From Serpula lacrymans var. lacrymans S7.9 (taxonomy: Eukaryota > Basidiomycota > Agaricomycetes > Boletales > Serpulaceae), in the NCBI RefSeq assembly GCF_000218685.1, contig NW_006763290.1:1359329-1423328 (forward strand): a DNA stretch of 64,000 nt. The letters run 5' to 3'. Position 1 is the first letter of the stretch, and the number at the start of each line of letters is the position of its first letter. This document shows positions 23,732 to 34,165 of this stretch, piece after piece. A program made the position numbers and the translations under genes. The notes under the pieces are model-generated. The model did no database searches. It was given only the letters and a program-made list of their open reading frames with translations, and had not been told where the DNA came from.

Positions 23732-24290
23732 CTACATTTGACTGAAAATAGTCCAGAAAACATCTACGCTGTCCCAGCGGATATCGTGCAGTGTCACATG
23801 GTAGGGTGCGCAAGAATAGGCCGAGATATTGAATGTATTGAAGAACTCCCAAACTTTGATGAACAGGAGGATAGCGCACAAATCAGTCCACTGGCCATCC
23901 AGACCATCTGCTAGGACTTGCCTCTTCTTTGAGTTATGCTGCTGCTTTTCCCTCCTCAGCCTCTGCTGTTCCCTATTATTCCTCTGTAGCTCCTCTTGCA
24001 ACAAATGAGCAGCTGATTTCCTCTGCACCTGTTGCATGGTCATAAGTGCTTCCACTTCTGCTTCTGCTAACACTTTCTTGTCATTAAACCTTGAACAATT
24101 TATCTCCATATTTTTCCATCATGTATCCTGAGCCATGTTCAAGTTCTGTTGTTGTTTGAAGGTACTGTGGGTCAATTGCTGAGTTATGACATTTGGGGTA
24201 AGATTGCAGGCTTGTTTATAACCTTGCCAAGGAGAAAACATTGTACCTGAAGCTTCAGTGTAAATCCCATTCTCTTCTGTCTCTGATGCT
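23732..24290 (-). CDS. Unrecognised coiled-coil ORF (partial)
   Basis: The open frame 24109-23732 (125 codons) has a charged Gln/Arg-rich helix (MTMQQVQRKSAAHLLQEELQ onward) likely to form a coiled coil, then a hydrophobic end. Upstream to about 24290 the minus strand keeps a coding look with one stop (AILPQ or TFKQQQNLNM depending on frame). The copia 1 LTR starts at 24402, which may have cut the gene. No family was recognised; it is probably a gene fragment. Confidence 0.3.
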
Positions 24291-24401
24291 ATCAAGAAGG
24301 TTTATTAAATCTCATATATGATGTGACAACACCAACAAGATACTATCTTGGGGCACTAGAGCATGACACAAACTACAACTCAATGGTGGGAATGGGAAGT
24401 G

Positions 24402-24721
24402 TGTTAGTTTTGGTGATTCTGCACCTTTGTGCTACCTATATATTTTCATTCCTTTCTCTATCTGTTCTTCTATCATTCACTATTGATTGTGTTCTCTATT
24501 ATTTCGCCTTTATGGCTGCTTTGTTTACCTTTGTTTACAAAACTTCGGACAGTACTGCAGAGTCCAATGCTTCCTATTCTCTAGTTACTCACATTGGACT
24601 CTAGGTACTGTATACCTGTCATACTCTCTAATAATACAGTTACTCACATTGGACTCTAGTTCCAGTCCCTGATTGCTCTCAGCAAGTGGCTAGACACTTC
24701 CTTCAAGCTTTGTTCTTAATA
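24402..24721 (+). repeat. 5' LTR of copia 1
   Basis: 320 bp, starting TGTTAGTTTTGGTG and ending GTTCTTAAT. It holds two direct copies of AGTTACTCACATTGGACTCT (from 24583 and 24638) and an 11-bp inverted pair AGAGTCCAATG / CATTGGACTCT (24559-24569 and 24592-24602), which may form a hairpin in the transcript. A hydrophobic open frame of 93 codons across the LTR is an accident of composition. Confidence 0.88.
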
Positions 24722-24722
24722 G

Positions 24723-25887
24723 GTTATGAGCCCTGTGCTCTAGCCATCTTCCTGACCTCATATCTCACCATCCAAGCGTCCTACTGCTTATCCATCGTAA
24801 CCATCGTCTTCTGGGACTCTTATTATCTCATCCATCACCTCAGATTACTCTGATCTCATCTTGATCTCCAACAACAACTCCTTGTTGCAAGTTACCCCCA
24901 TTTCGGACGCTTTTTTGGCCTTATCTGCACCATATCTTGCCCAATCCTTATCTGATCGTCCTGTAACTTCTACCATCGTCTTCTACGGCCTAAATAACCC
25001 TAGGAGACCTGTCAGAGTGGTTGGATTTGAGCTGGATCTTTCTGTGAGCCTTCATCATCGTTTGACCACCTTTTGGCCCCCTATTCCATATCTCCACATC
25101 CTGTGCTCGGATCTTGGCCCTATTTGAGCCATCTACTACCCTATACTATTGCACTTTACACCATCAATTTGGGGGCAATCCATCCACTCCATCATCCTCT
25201 GTGAAGTTCGCATTTTTGGCACTTTCACCCCTATTGGACCCCTATTGCATATCTCCACATCCTGTGCTTCACTTCTTGCGATATTTGGGCCATCTATTAC
25301 TCTATAAAAACGTTCCCTATACCTCTGATTTGGTGGCAATCCATCCATCTTATCTGTCTCTGCATCAATTTCGACTTTTTGCCCTATTTTTTGCTTTTTG
25401 GCATATCTGGTGTGTGCATAAAGCTCCAATCTTCTCTACTCTGTCCATTATCAGATAGAACAAGCCTATAGACTGTGAAGCTTGCCTGCATTGCCTCAGT
25501 TTGTTGTTGCCTAGAGCCTCTCTCAGTCTGCGGTGTTTGGGGAGCTTAAGGCACTTTGTTGACTCATATACAAGCCCTATTAACCAACACTGTCTTGAGG
25601 CGATTTCTCTGTTAATATCAGTGTGGAATTGAAAGGGGAACACAGGCGTAACCCTGTAGCAGCACTAGGAAGCCTTAGCACCCTCCTGGATCGCTTTTGG
25701 ACGCTTTTTGGACCCTATTTGGACCTATCCTTGCGCTTTCTGACCCTCTCCATATACTCTCTCTACCGCCTCACCATCTTATCTGCTCGCCTCCTACTAT
25801 TGCCCATTGTCTTTGCCACTATTCCATCGCCTATAGCCGTCTCCTACATCATTTATCATTGCTCTATTGTCTTATACAACACCCATC
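24723..25887 (+). promoter_or_regulatory. Primer-binding site and long leader of copia 1
   Basis: GGTTATGAGCCCTG (24723-24736) is complementary to the anticodon stem and loop of initiator tRNA-Met (GGGCTCATAACC). Use of such an internal half-tRNA primer is known for copia and Ty5 elements. The leader that follows is pyrimidine-rich and unusually long (about 1150 nt). It contains a diverged tandem duplication: 25078-25195 and 25238-25352 share CATATCTCCACATCCTGTGC and GGCAATCCATCCA. No gene is supported in it. Confidence 0.7.
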
Positions 25888-28800
25888 ATGTCTGACTCTG
25901 ATCCCAAGTTCCATCTTGTCTGGCACTAACTACCCCCAGTGGAGTGGTGAAATGCAAGCTTGGTTGATGACCACGGGACTGTGGAGGCTCGTCTCTGGCG
26001 CTGAAAAGTGTCCTGGGACTGACGCTGAAGCAATAGAGAAATGGGAGTTGAGAGCTGAAAAGGCTGCTGGTGCATTATACCTCAATGTCACCAAAGAGCA
26101 GTGCATCCATCTTGATGGCATCATTGATGATCCAGTCAAGATCTGGGAGAAACTGGCAATTGTGCACGTCACTAAGAAGCCTGGGACGAGATTTAATGCC
26201 TATGACGACTTCTTCTCTATCAGAAAGAAGGAGGACGAGTCCCTGCAGTCTCTCATGACCAGAATTGACGAAGGCATGCATCAGATTCAAAATCTTCGTC
26301 CTACTGGCTTCTCATTGTCTGAATTGGACGATGAATTGACATGCATGGCCATGATTAGGGCGCTTCCTGATCAATATGCCCACTTCACTTCATCTCTACT
26401 ACTTCTGGGCACCTTGGACAAGACCCAGCTCAGGGATGCTTTTCTTGCTGAAGAGGTCAATCGCCGTCGTCGTGCTGAAGTCAATTCTGCCTTGCATTCT
26501 TCATCTACCACTGCCAATAGCACCTGCACCCATCCTAACTGCCATCATTGCAACCAATCCACCACCTCTACTTGCGTTCAGTGTGATTTCTGTGGTTTAC
26601 TTGGTCATACCCAAGACAAATGCCACAGATACATTGCTAGTCGCCAACAGGCAGTGGAGGGTGCTAAGAATCGCTACAAGCATGGCAATAAGGCTCAGGC
26701 AGGCTCCAGCAACTCTCAGAATACCTCTCAGCAGCCCAAATCTTCAGCCAACAATACCAATTCATCTACTGTGGTCACTGAATCAGCTGGAAATGCAAGT
26801 CTTCGTTCCATTCATCCCTCTGATCCTCATTGCCCTCTCCAACTTGATGCTGACATTGATTGGAATGCAGACACAGGCGCCACTTCTCATATGACACCTC
26901 ATCGTCATTGGGTGCACCACTATACCCCATATCGTGTACCAATCAAGCTGGCTGATCACACTGTTGTCTATTCAGCTGGTGTTGGTACTGTGGTGTTTAA
27001 TCCTGTGATGAATGGCAAAGTGGCTAGGGCTGTGGAATTCTCTAGAGTGCTCCATGTACCAGATCTTCGAAATAATCTCCTCTCAGTCTTGTATTTAACT
27101 CGTCAAAGTGGTTTCAATGTCACTATTTCGTCTCATTCCATGTCCTTTATGCGTGACAACACTCTCTTGTTCACTGCAACTATCAATGACAACAATGCAG
27201 CATCCTTGATGGATCTACTGCTGCTTGTGTTGAATTGGGACATTTTACTGCGACTATACCACTTGATTTGATGCTCTGGCATCGCAGATTGGCTCCACCA
27301 CCATCATGCTGATGTCAAGAGACTGATACAGAGAGATCTGGTCACTGGGCTTACACTGGAATCCAAGGCTGCTCCTGATCCTGTCTGTGAACTGTGCTTG
27401 TCTGGCAAGATGCATGCCAATCCATTCCCCTCATCTGATACTCGCTCTGCTCATCCTTTGGACCTCATCCATTCTGATGTACACCAAGTCTCTTCCCCCA
27501 CATTCTCTGGTTATCACTACTGGGTCACCTTCATTGACAATCACAGTCGATTCCGTGTTGTTGTGCCTCTCAAGGCCAAGTCAGATGTCTTTGATGCTTT
27601 TAAGAGATTCAAGGCTTATGCTGAGACTCAATTGGAGCGTAAAATCAAGGCTCTGCGCGATGACAAAGGGGGAGAGTACATGTCCAAGGAATTTGAGCAA
27701 TTCACAGATGACCATGGGATTGTCAGACAGCATACCACCAGGAATCGTCCTCAGCAGAATGGTGTGGCAGAGCGAGCAAACAGACTTCTGACTGAGCGTA
27801 TTACTGCCATGTTATCAGAGTCTGCATTGCCTAACAACTTCTGGGGTGAATGTCTGTCCACTTTGGTGCATGTCTGGAACAGATGTCCCACTGATGCAGT
27901 GGCCCATGCCACTCCATTTGAGTTGTGGTATGGACACAAGCCTGACATGTCTCACCTTCGCGTTTGGGGCTGCACTGCCTATGTGCATGTGCAAAAGGAC
28001 AAAAGAGGCGTCTTTGGCTCTCATATGGAGAAATGGAAATGTGTGTTTATTGGTTACCCTGAGGGGTACAAGGGATGGAAATTCTACAATCCTACCACCA
28101 AGCGCACTGTTATCTCTGAGAGAGCTGATTTTGATGAGCGCTACTTCCCTGGCTTGAAGAGGTCTTCTGACAATGTCCCACCTCCACCTCCCACTCCACC
28201 TTCGCTATCCATGCCATTGGGCCTGATTGAGGATGTCCCTGCACCAGGTCCAGGGGGAGATATGGGCCCACCAGCTGCACTTCAGCAGCCTCAGCCATTG
28301 CCTGACAATGGGCCTCATTTGGACCTTGATGCAAAACCACCTGTGAATCAACCTCCTGAGCTTCCAAATCACCCTCCTCATCGCTCACCTTCTCCTGACT
28401 TGCCTATTGCACTGAGACGCCCTGTAAGGGCTAGGAGACCACCTAGACCATGGTGGCTTCAACACAGACAACCTACTCCTGCCATTGAGAGTGATGACAG
28501 TGATTCTGAGGCAGTTGATGATGAAGTAGCACACTTTGGAGACTCTGCTGAGCCTAGGTCGTTTGCAGATGCAATGAAGCGTCCTGATGCAGATAAATGG
28601 AGAGAGGCAGCCATGGAAGAGCTTCAAGCTCATGAGCGTAATGGTACTTGGTCACTAGTGGAACTACCTCCTGGAGTCAAGGCTATTGGTGGCAAGTGGG
28701 TCTTCAAGATCAAGCGCAACTCAGATGGCACCGTTGAGCGCTACAAGGCCAGATATGTGGCCAAAGGTTATAACCAGCGCCCTGGCTTTGATTTCCTCGA

Positions 28801-29330
28801 AATATTTGCACCTACTGTCCGCATATCATCCATCAGAGTTGTCCTTGCCATTGCAGCCATCCACAACCTCCATTTGTGCTCCATTGACATTTCCCATGCA
28901 TTCCTGAATGGAGTCATGGATGTCAAGGTCTACATGCATCAGCCAGAGGGATTCTATCAGGGTCCTCGCAATCTTGTTTGCCAGTTGGACAAGGCCATCT
29001 ATGGGACAAAGCAGGGAGGCAGAATGTGAAACCAGAAGATGCACACTGTGCTTGAAAAACTCGGATTCAAGCGTACTTATTCAGACTCTGCCATCTATGT
29101 CTTTAACAGAGCTGATGTGCGCATTATCCTGCCTGTCTTTGTTGATGACATGACACTGGCATCCACTTCTACTTCTGCACTTGACCAAGCTGTCAAGGAC
29201 CTCTCCCTGCACTTTAAGCTTCGTGATCTTGGCCCTACTTCTTACCTACTTGGCATTTCCATCACTAGAGACCTAAGTAATCGCACCATCTCCCTCTCCC
29301 AACATCAGTACACTCTGGAAAATTATTCAA
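25888..29330 (+). pseudogene. gag-pol of copia 1
   Basis: The likely start ATGTCTGACTCTGATCCC (25888) runs out of frame within 15 nt, and the gag frame SGTNYPQWSGEMQAWLMTTG follows. The zinc knuckle CDFCGLLGHTQDKC is complete. Protease has DWNADTGATSHMTP. Frameshifts at about 27210 and 27297 break the pre-integrase region (LWHRRLAHHHHADV, CELCLSGKMH). Integrase keeps all three catalytic residues: LIHSDVH, LRDDKGGEYMS and NGVAERANR. Reverse transcriptase runs from WREAAMEELQ with VFVDDMTLA. A nonsense TGA (29027-29029) replaces the Trp expected after KQGGR. Codons stop matching at about 29330. Confidence 0.88.
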
Positions 29331-30765
29331 GTCAACAAACACAAGCCTGCAACCTGGATTTTGAAACACAAACAACAGTTGTGATGGATCAATAACTTCA
29401 CAGTGTAGAAACACTGCAATTTGAAACAATCACCTGTGTAAAAGAGTTGTTAGATCAAATAGCCAGCAGCCTTATTAGAAAGAATGAAAAACAAGAGTGG
29501 CAAGAGAAAAGGTAATGCCAAGGGTAGCATTGGCATCATTAAACCTCATTGGTATTATTCCTCTTGCAAACACCTGGGGATGTCTAATGCAACATTTGAA
29601 GCATAGTGTACAAAATGTGTGATATCCTGCACAACAACTAGGACATCTCAGATGTATGTGGGATGTCCCAAGCGTTGTATGAGACAATAATTACCTGGGA
29701 TATACTAGTTGCTCTACAGGATATCCCAACACCACTACACAGGACATCCCAAGCGTTGTTTACCTTCAGACCCAGAAAAAGTAACAGTACCCATTGCAGT
29801 TGTGGTAATATCATATCCCCATACAGATATGTTTATATGGATGAAATTAGCTCATGGCATAGTATCTGATTTTAATCCTAAATGTTTCAGCCAGCTTGTA
29901 TAGCCTGTGCTTGGATTATACAGAGCCTCAACCTGAGCTGACATCTGGCTGAAATAATGCTTAAATTTCTTAGTCTGTATCTTCCCCCACAGCTACTTGT
30001 ATCTTTTCAGTATTTGGTAGAGAGGCTTGCAACAGAAAATATGTGCTAAAGTAATTTGATGATGAGGTTGATATCAGACAGGGAAAATAAGTAAAATAAT
30101 ACCTAGACACCCCATACACCACTTGGAATGTCCCACATTCTAGTAATAGGATGTTCTGAGTGTTTCACTTTATAGTAAAGCAGAGAGTATAATATTCCAC
30201 TCCAATCTTGAAGTTCTAACTATATACATGCTGACCTAATGTACTTGTGCCCTTGATTCTACTCCAGCCTCCTCCAACATCCCTTGTAATAATAATACTA
30301 ACTCTCAATAATATGTACGATACACAGCCACCTAATCCACAATGTGAACATATCATATGATGATACTTGTTTATTTATGCTCATTCCTATTCAGACATAT
30401 ACAAGCCTCAAAAATATCATGCAGTTATACACAGCTGGTCCAAACACTGTTTATATGTCATATACTGTCATATTTTAACCATAGTTTTATCACACAGTCA
30501 CAACACCAGCAAACTAAACCTAATCTGAGTAACAGTCACAATGACTTGTTAGTAATAAACATCAAAATGTGATAAGATGAATAGGGTAGGAAGGGGTTGT
30601 GTAACCTGAGTTGATAGTAATGAAGCCCTAGTGCTCTTTATACTATTCACACTGCTTATTTGCAGTGCACTTTGGTTCCCCTCATTTGGGTTTAAATTCT
30701 TTTTCACCACTTAGATAAACCTCATTATATTTACCCTTATTTTCTTTTTCATTAATAGCCCTGTC
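29331..30765. other. Intergenic stretch with repeated GGGATGTCCC-like motifs
   Basis: No gene was recognised over 1.4 kb. A loose, spaced series of GGGATGTCCC-like half-palindromes is present at about 29575, 29620, 29641, 29660, 29697, 29718, 29741, 30124 and 30147. Two of them are followed by the same AAGCGTTGT sequence. The small open frames here have no recognisable motif. Confidence 0.35.
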
Positions 30766-31000
30766 TGACAAAACCGGATAAACCCGGTCTCTGCCGAAGC
30801 AGCCATTGTTCTCCATGGAGCATAGCCACCACTCCATGGAGTCACCATTGTTCTCCTAGGAGCACAATTGTACTCCTAGGAGTCATTATACTGTAGCGAG
30901 TAGCACCTCCAATTATAAGTAGTAGAGGGTTTAGTATAGGAATACCTCAGTCATTTCTATAGCCTCTCGGGCAGTGGCTGAGTTTCACTTAGTTTTATTA
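30766..31000 (+). repeat. 5' LTR of copia 2, with four 10-bp palindromes
   Basis: 235 bp, TGACAAAACCGGATAAACC to TTTTATTA. Its upstream half carries CTCCATGGAG at 30811-30820 and 30832-30841, then CTCCTAGGAG at 30853-30862 and 30873-30882. The start-to-start spacing is 21, 21 and 20 bp, about two helical turns. Perfect palindromes on one face of the helix suggest binding sites for a dimeric transcription factor in the LTR enhancer; this is inference. The preceding CTGTC (30761-30765) would be the target duplication. Confidence 0.85.
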
Positions 31001-31069
31001 GGTTATGAGCCCTGGCGCGCAAAAGCTACGCAGGAAATAATTCTTATTTGAAACGGCAACCTTGGAACC

Positions 31070-34000
31070 ATGACCACAGCACATGATACATTTGCATGTC
31101 CAGTTCTCACTGGACCCAACAATTTTCAGATATGGAAACTCCGGATCATCTCAAAGCTACGTCAGGAAAAAGTTCTCCGGGTTGTTACTGGAGAGGAGCT
31201 TAAGCCCTCACCAGGAAAACCTACCTCCTTGGAGGATCCTGAGATCACCTGGATACTTAAGGATGAGAAGGCACACGGAATCATCCAGGACCACATCTCT
31301 GATGTCCTCCTAATGAGGACTGGAAACCTTACCAGCTCCAAGGAGTTATTTGATAAACTTGTCTCACTCCATCAAACATCCAACATTGCCTCGGCCTTCT
31401 ATTCATTCCAGGAGTTATTTGATAAACTTGTCTCACTCCATCAAACATCCAACATTGCCTCGGCCTTCTATTCATTCCAGCAACTCACCAAATTGTCCTG
31501 GGATGGGACATCACCTATCCAGGACCACATTGCGAAAATCCGGACAATTGGTTCACACCTCTCCGGAATGAAACTAAGAGTTGATACCAAACTCATGGCT
31601 TTTGCTCTTCTCCAATCTCTCCCATGCACTCCTGAATGGCAAATATTTCAGTCATCAGTAATCAACACGATTGAAGAAAATAAACTTACCTTTGATGCAG
31701 TTGAGATCCGGATCACTGCAGAAGTTGCACGACAGTCAGGGAAGGCCCCTGGAGGTTCCGAATCAGCACTCAAATCCGAGGAGAAATGGTGTAACTTCCA
31801 CAAAGCCAAATCACACAACACCTCGGAGTGTCGAACACTTCAGTCAGCTGAAAAAGGTCAAAGGAAGAAGGAAAAGGAAAGACACAAGGATAAAGGAAAA
31901 GAGAAGGAAAAGGCAAATACAGCGGAGCAATCATCCGGATCTGACTCCGAGGAGGAACAAAGTCATATTGCATTGGATCATGTACATATTTCCAAGCCCC
32001 TTGCTAAATGCATTCAAGCTTACCTTGTGTTGGAACCCGATAAGACCAAAACAACAATTATTATTGACTCCGGAGCAACATCCCACATGGTCCCTCACCG
32101 CTCCTGGTTTGAGCCAGGAACATACCATGTTCTGCATCCTCCAAGGACAATCAGTTTTGTGGATGAATCCTCTGTAAATGCCATTGGCATTGGAACAGTA
32201 ATCCTACAAGCAACTGTTGGCAATAAGGACTACAATATTGCACTGTCAAATGTCTGACTTGTGCCAAACTTCACTTTAGCACTCGTCTCTGTCCACAAAT
32301 TGTCCAAAACGGGGTTATCAACACTTTTTCCAGCAGGGTCAAACACTTGTGAAGTTCGGAAAAAGGAGGAACTTATCCTCACTGCGTTACACAAGCGAGG
32401 ACTTTATCACATCCAAGCAAAACCCAAAATCAACCCGGAGTCAGCTTTTGCAGCAGTAGATGTAAATTTATTGCACAGGAGAATGGGACACATTGGAATG
32501 GACTGCTTGCAACGAATGGTTACAAAAGGACAGCTCCAGGACATAGACACCCTTACCGGAACCCCGGAGTTTTGTGAACCTTGTGCTTTAGGAAAGATGA
32601 AGAAATTACCTTTCAAGTCCACTGGAGGAAACCGAGCCAAGCGCCCCATACAAATTGTGCACACAGATGTTGGAGGACCAATCAAACCAACTTCCAGGGA
32701 GGGTTTTTGGTACTGGATTATTATTGTAGATGATTTCTCCAAATTTCCATGGATATATTTCCTAAAACATAAAAGTGAAGCACTGGAATGATACAAGCAA
32801 TGGAAAGAAGATGTCCGAACATTCTTCCGGACTCATTTGGGAGAAGAAAACTTCACTCCACTATACACAGAATTCCTCCGGAGCAATGGGGGAGGAGAAT
32901 ATACTGGCAATGCATTCAAAAATCAACTCCAAGAAGATGGTGTCATCCAAGAAACTACAGCTGCAGATACTCCGGAACAAAATGGCATTGCAGAACACAT
33001 GAATCAGACATTGGCTACATTAGCAACCACTATGCTCCATGATTCCAAGCTCCCAAAGTCATTTTGGGTAGATGCCATGCAAACAGCTGCATATATCACA
33101 GCACGCAGCCCAGCATCAGGACTCCATGGAAAGACCCCATATGAAATACTGTTTAAAAGGAGAGTTGATCCAACTTTGTTTCGCCCTTTTGGATGCCAAG
33201 CATATGCCTTGATTCCAAAAGACAAAAGGCAAGGAAAGTTTTACTCCAAGGGGCGCAAAGCCATAATGATTGGCTACACACATGGAAAGCAAGCCTACAA
33301 AGTCCTAGACACTGAAAAACGGACTGTGTTTTCCAGTTGGCATGTCATATTCAATGAATCTGGAAAGGTAAAAAAGGATGACACTGCTCCCTGGAACACA
33401 GACACTAGCACAAATCAGTGGGAGGGACTCATTCCAGAGAATGCTCACTATCCAGACCAAAAAACATTGGAGGAGGATGATCCTGACCCTTGGATCCGAG
33501 ATCCAAATGAATTGCAAATGGAACCACATCTCCAAGGAGATGTTCCACAAGCAATGAAACCATATCAGCATGAAGATGTTCCGAGAGCAGTGGGGCAATA
33601 CCTCCGTGGAGACATTCCGAGAGCAGTGGGAGCACCTGATCAGCTAAGACACCCTCCACAACAGTCTCTACAACCAAGACCTGAACACTGGCCATCTTCA
33701 GAATGGAAAGCCAAAGTAGAGTTACAGTCAGTGGGAGGACAGCCCCTCAACATACAGCCAGCTGATGTGGAAAAAGTCCGGATACAGCTAAACAGCCTGT
33801 CCATTGGATCAGCTTCTGGAAGGCATCCAACACCTCCGAGGAGTGATTCAACACCTTCAGGAGTGAGTGGGGCAACACACACACAAATGTGTCTACTCCC
33901 TGGAGTACCTGCACAAGTTCCTAAAAGAGCAGTCATGCCTGCTGAAGTCCTAGGAGTACACAGAAGCAGTCGCCAGACCCGTCCTGCAGACAAAAACCGA

Positions 34001-34165
34001 GATTATCAAAGGACTCTAGATGAGGAACAGTCTCGAAAAGAGCAGCATGACAACTCCATGGAGAAACCTAACACTCCTGAGGTTCATGGCATATACAACA
34101 TATCCTTGTGCACCGACACGCACTCTTCTCTCACTTTCAAAAAGACCTTGCCGAGCCTGAATCAG
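31070..34165 (+). pseudogene. gag-pol of copia 2 (reverse transcriptase missing)
   Basis: Starts MTTAHDTFACPVLTGPNNFQ. The gag part holds a 23-residue in-frame duplication, then the finger CNFHKAKSHNTSEC (CX2HX4HX4C, a variant knuckle). Protease: IIIDSGATSHMVPHRSWF. A TGA at 32255-32257 precedes LVPNFTLALVSVHKL. Integrase: CEPCALGKMKKL, first Asp in VHTDVGGP, a second TGA at 32789-32791, then LRSNGGGEY in which the second catalytic Asp is Asn (codon 32885-32887). Glu is in NGIAEHMNQ. The tail with many HP/PH and EDVPRAV-type repeats is the usual spacer before reverse transcriptase, which never comes. Confidence 0.85.
31343..31480 (+). repeat. Exact 69-bp tandem duplication in copia 2 gag
   Basis: Two identical 69-bp units (31343-31411 and 31412-31480) encode the same 23 residues, beginning ELFDKLVSLHQT, without breaking the frame. 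No difference between the units was seen, so the duplication is young compared with the point mutations elsewhere in the element. Confidence 0.95.

Larger units (their letters stand above)
24402..29330 (+). mobile_element. Ty1/copia element 1, 3'-truncated
   Basis: 5' LTR (24402-24721), a primer-binding site complementary to initiator tRNA-Met (24723-24736), a leader of about 1.15 kb and a gag-pol frame (25888-29330) with zinc knuckle, protease, integrase and reverse transcriptase. The sequence stops at SLSQHQYTLE, so RNase H and the 3' LTR are missing. A solo LTR of the same family lies at 34954-35272, almost identical by eye. The gag-pol frame has several frameshifts and one nonsense codon. 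Confidence 0.88.
30766..34165 (+). mobile_element. Ty1/copia element 2, 3'-truncated
   Basis: 5' LTR (30766-31000), primer-binding site GGTTATGAGCCCTG (31001-31014) and a gag-pol frame from 31070 that passes gag, protease and integrase. It then breaks off at about 34165, where DUF6589 sequence begins in the same direction. Reverse transcriptase, RNase H and the 3' LTR are absent. A solo LTR of this family is at 50589-50738. Confidence 0.85.

Noticed and set aside
24323..24604. Hydrophobic 93-codon open frame that could look like a small membrane protein (similar frame at 34953-35156)
   Set aside because: It lies within the copia 1 family LTR and recurs in the solo LTR; a composition effect and not a gene.
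26376..26894. 172-codon overlapping frame in copia 1
   Set aside because: Shadow frame of gag with no motif; the zinc knuckle and protease lie in the other frame.
30811..30882. CRISPR-like array because of regularly spaced repeats
   Set aside because: Only four 10-bp palindromes of two kinds within an LTR of a eukaryotic retroelement; no spacers of CRISPR size and no cas genes.
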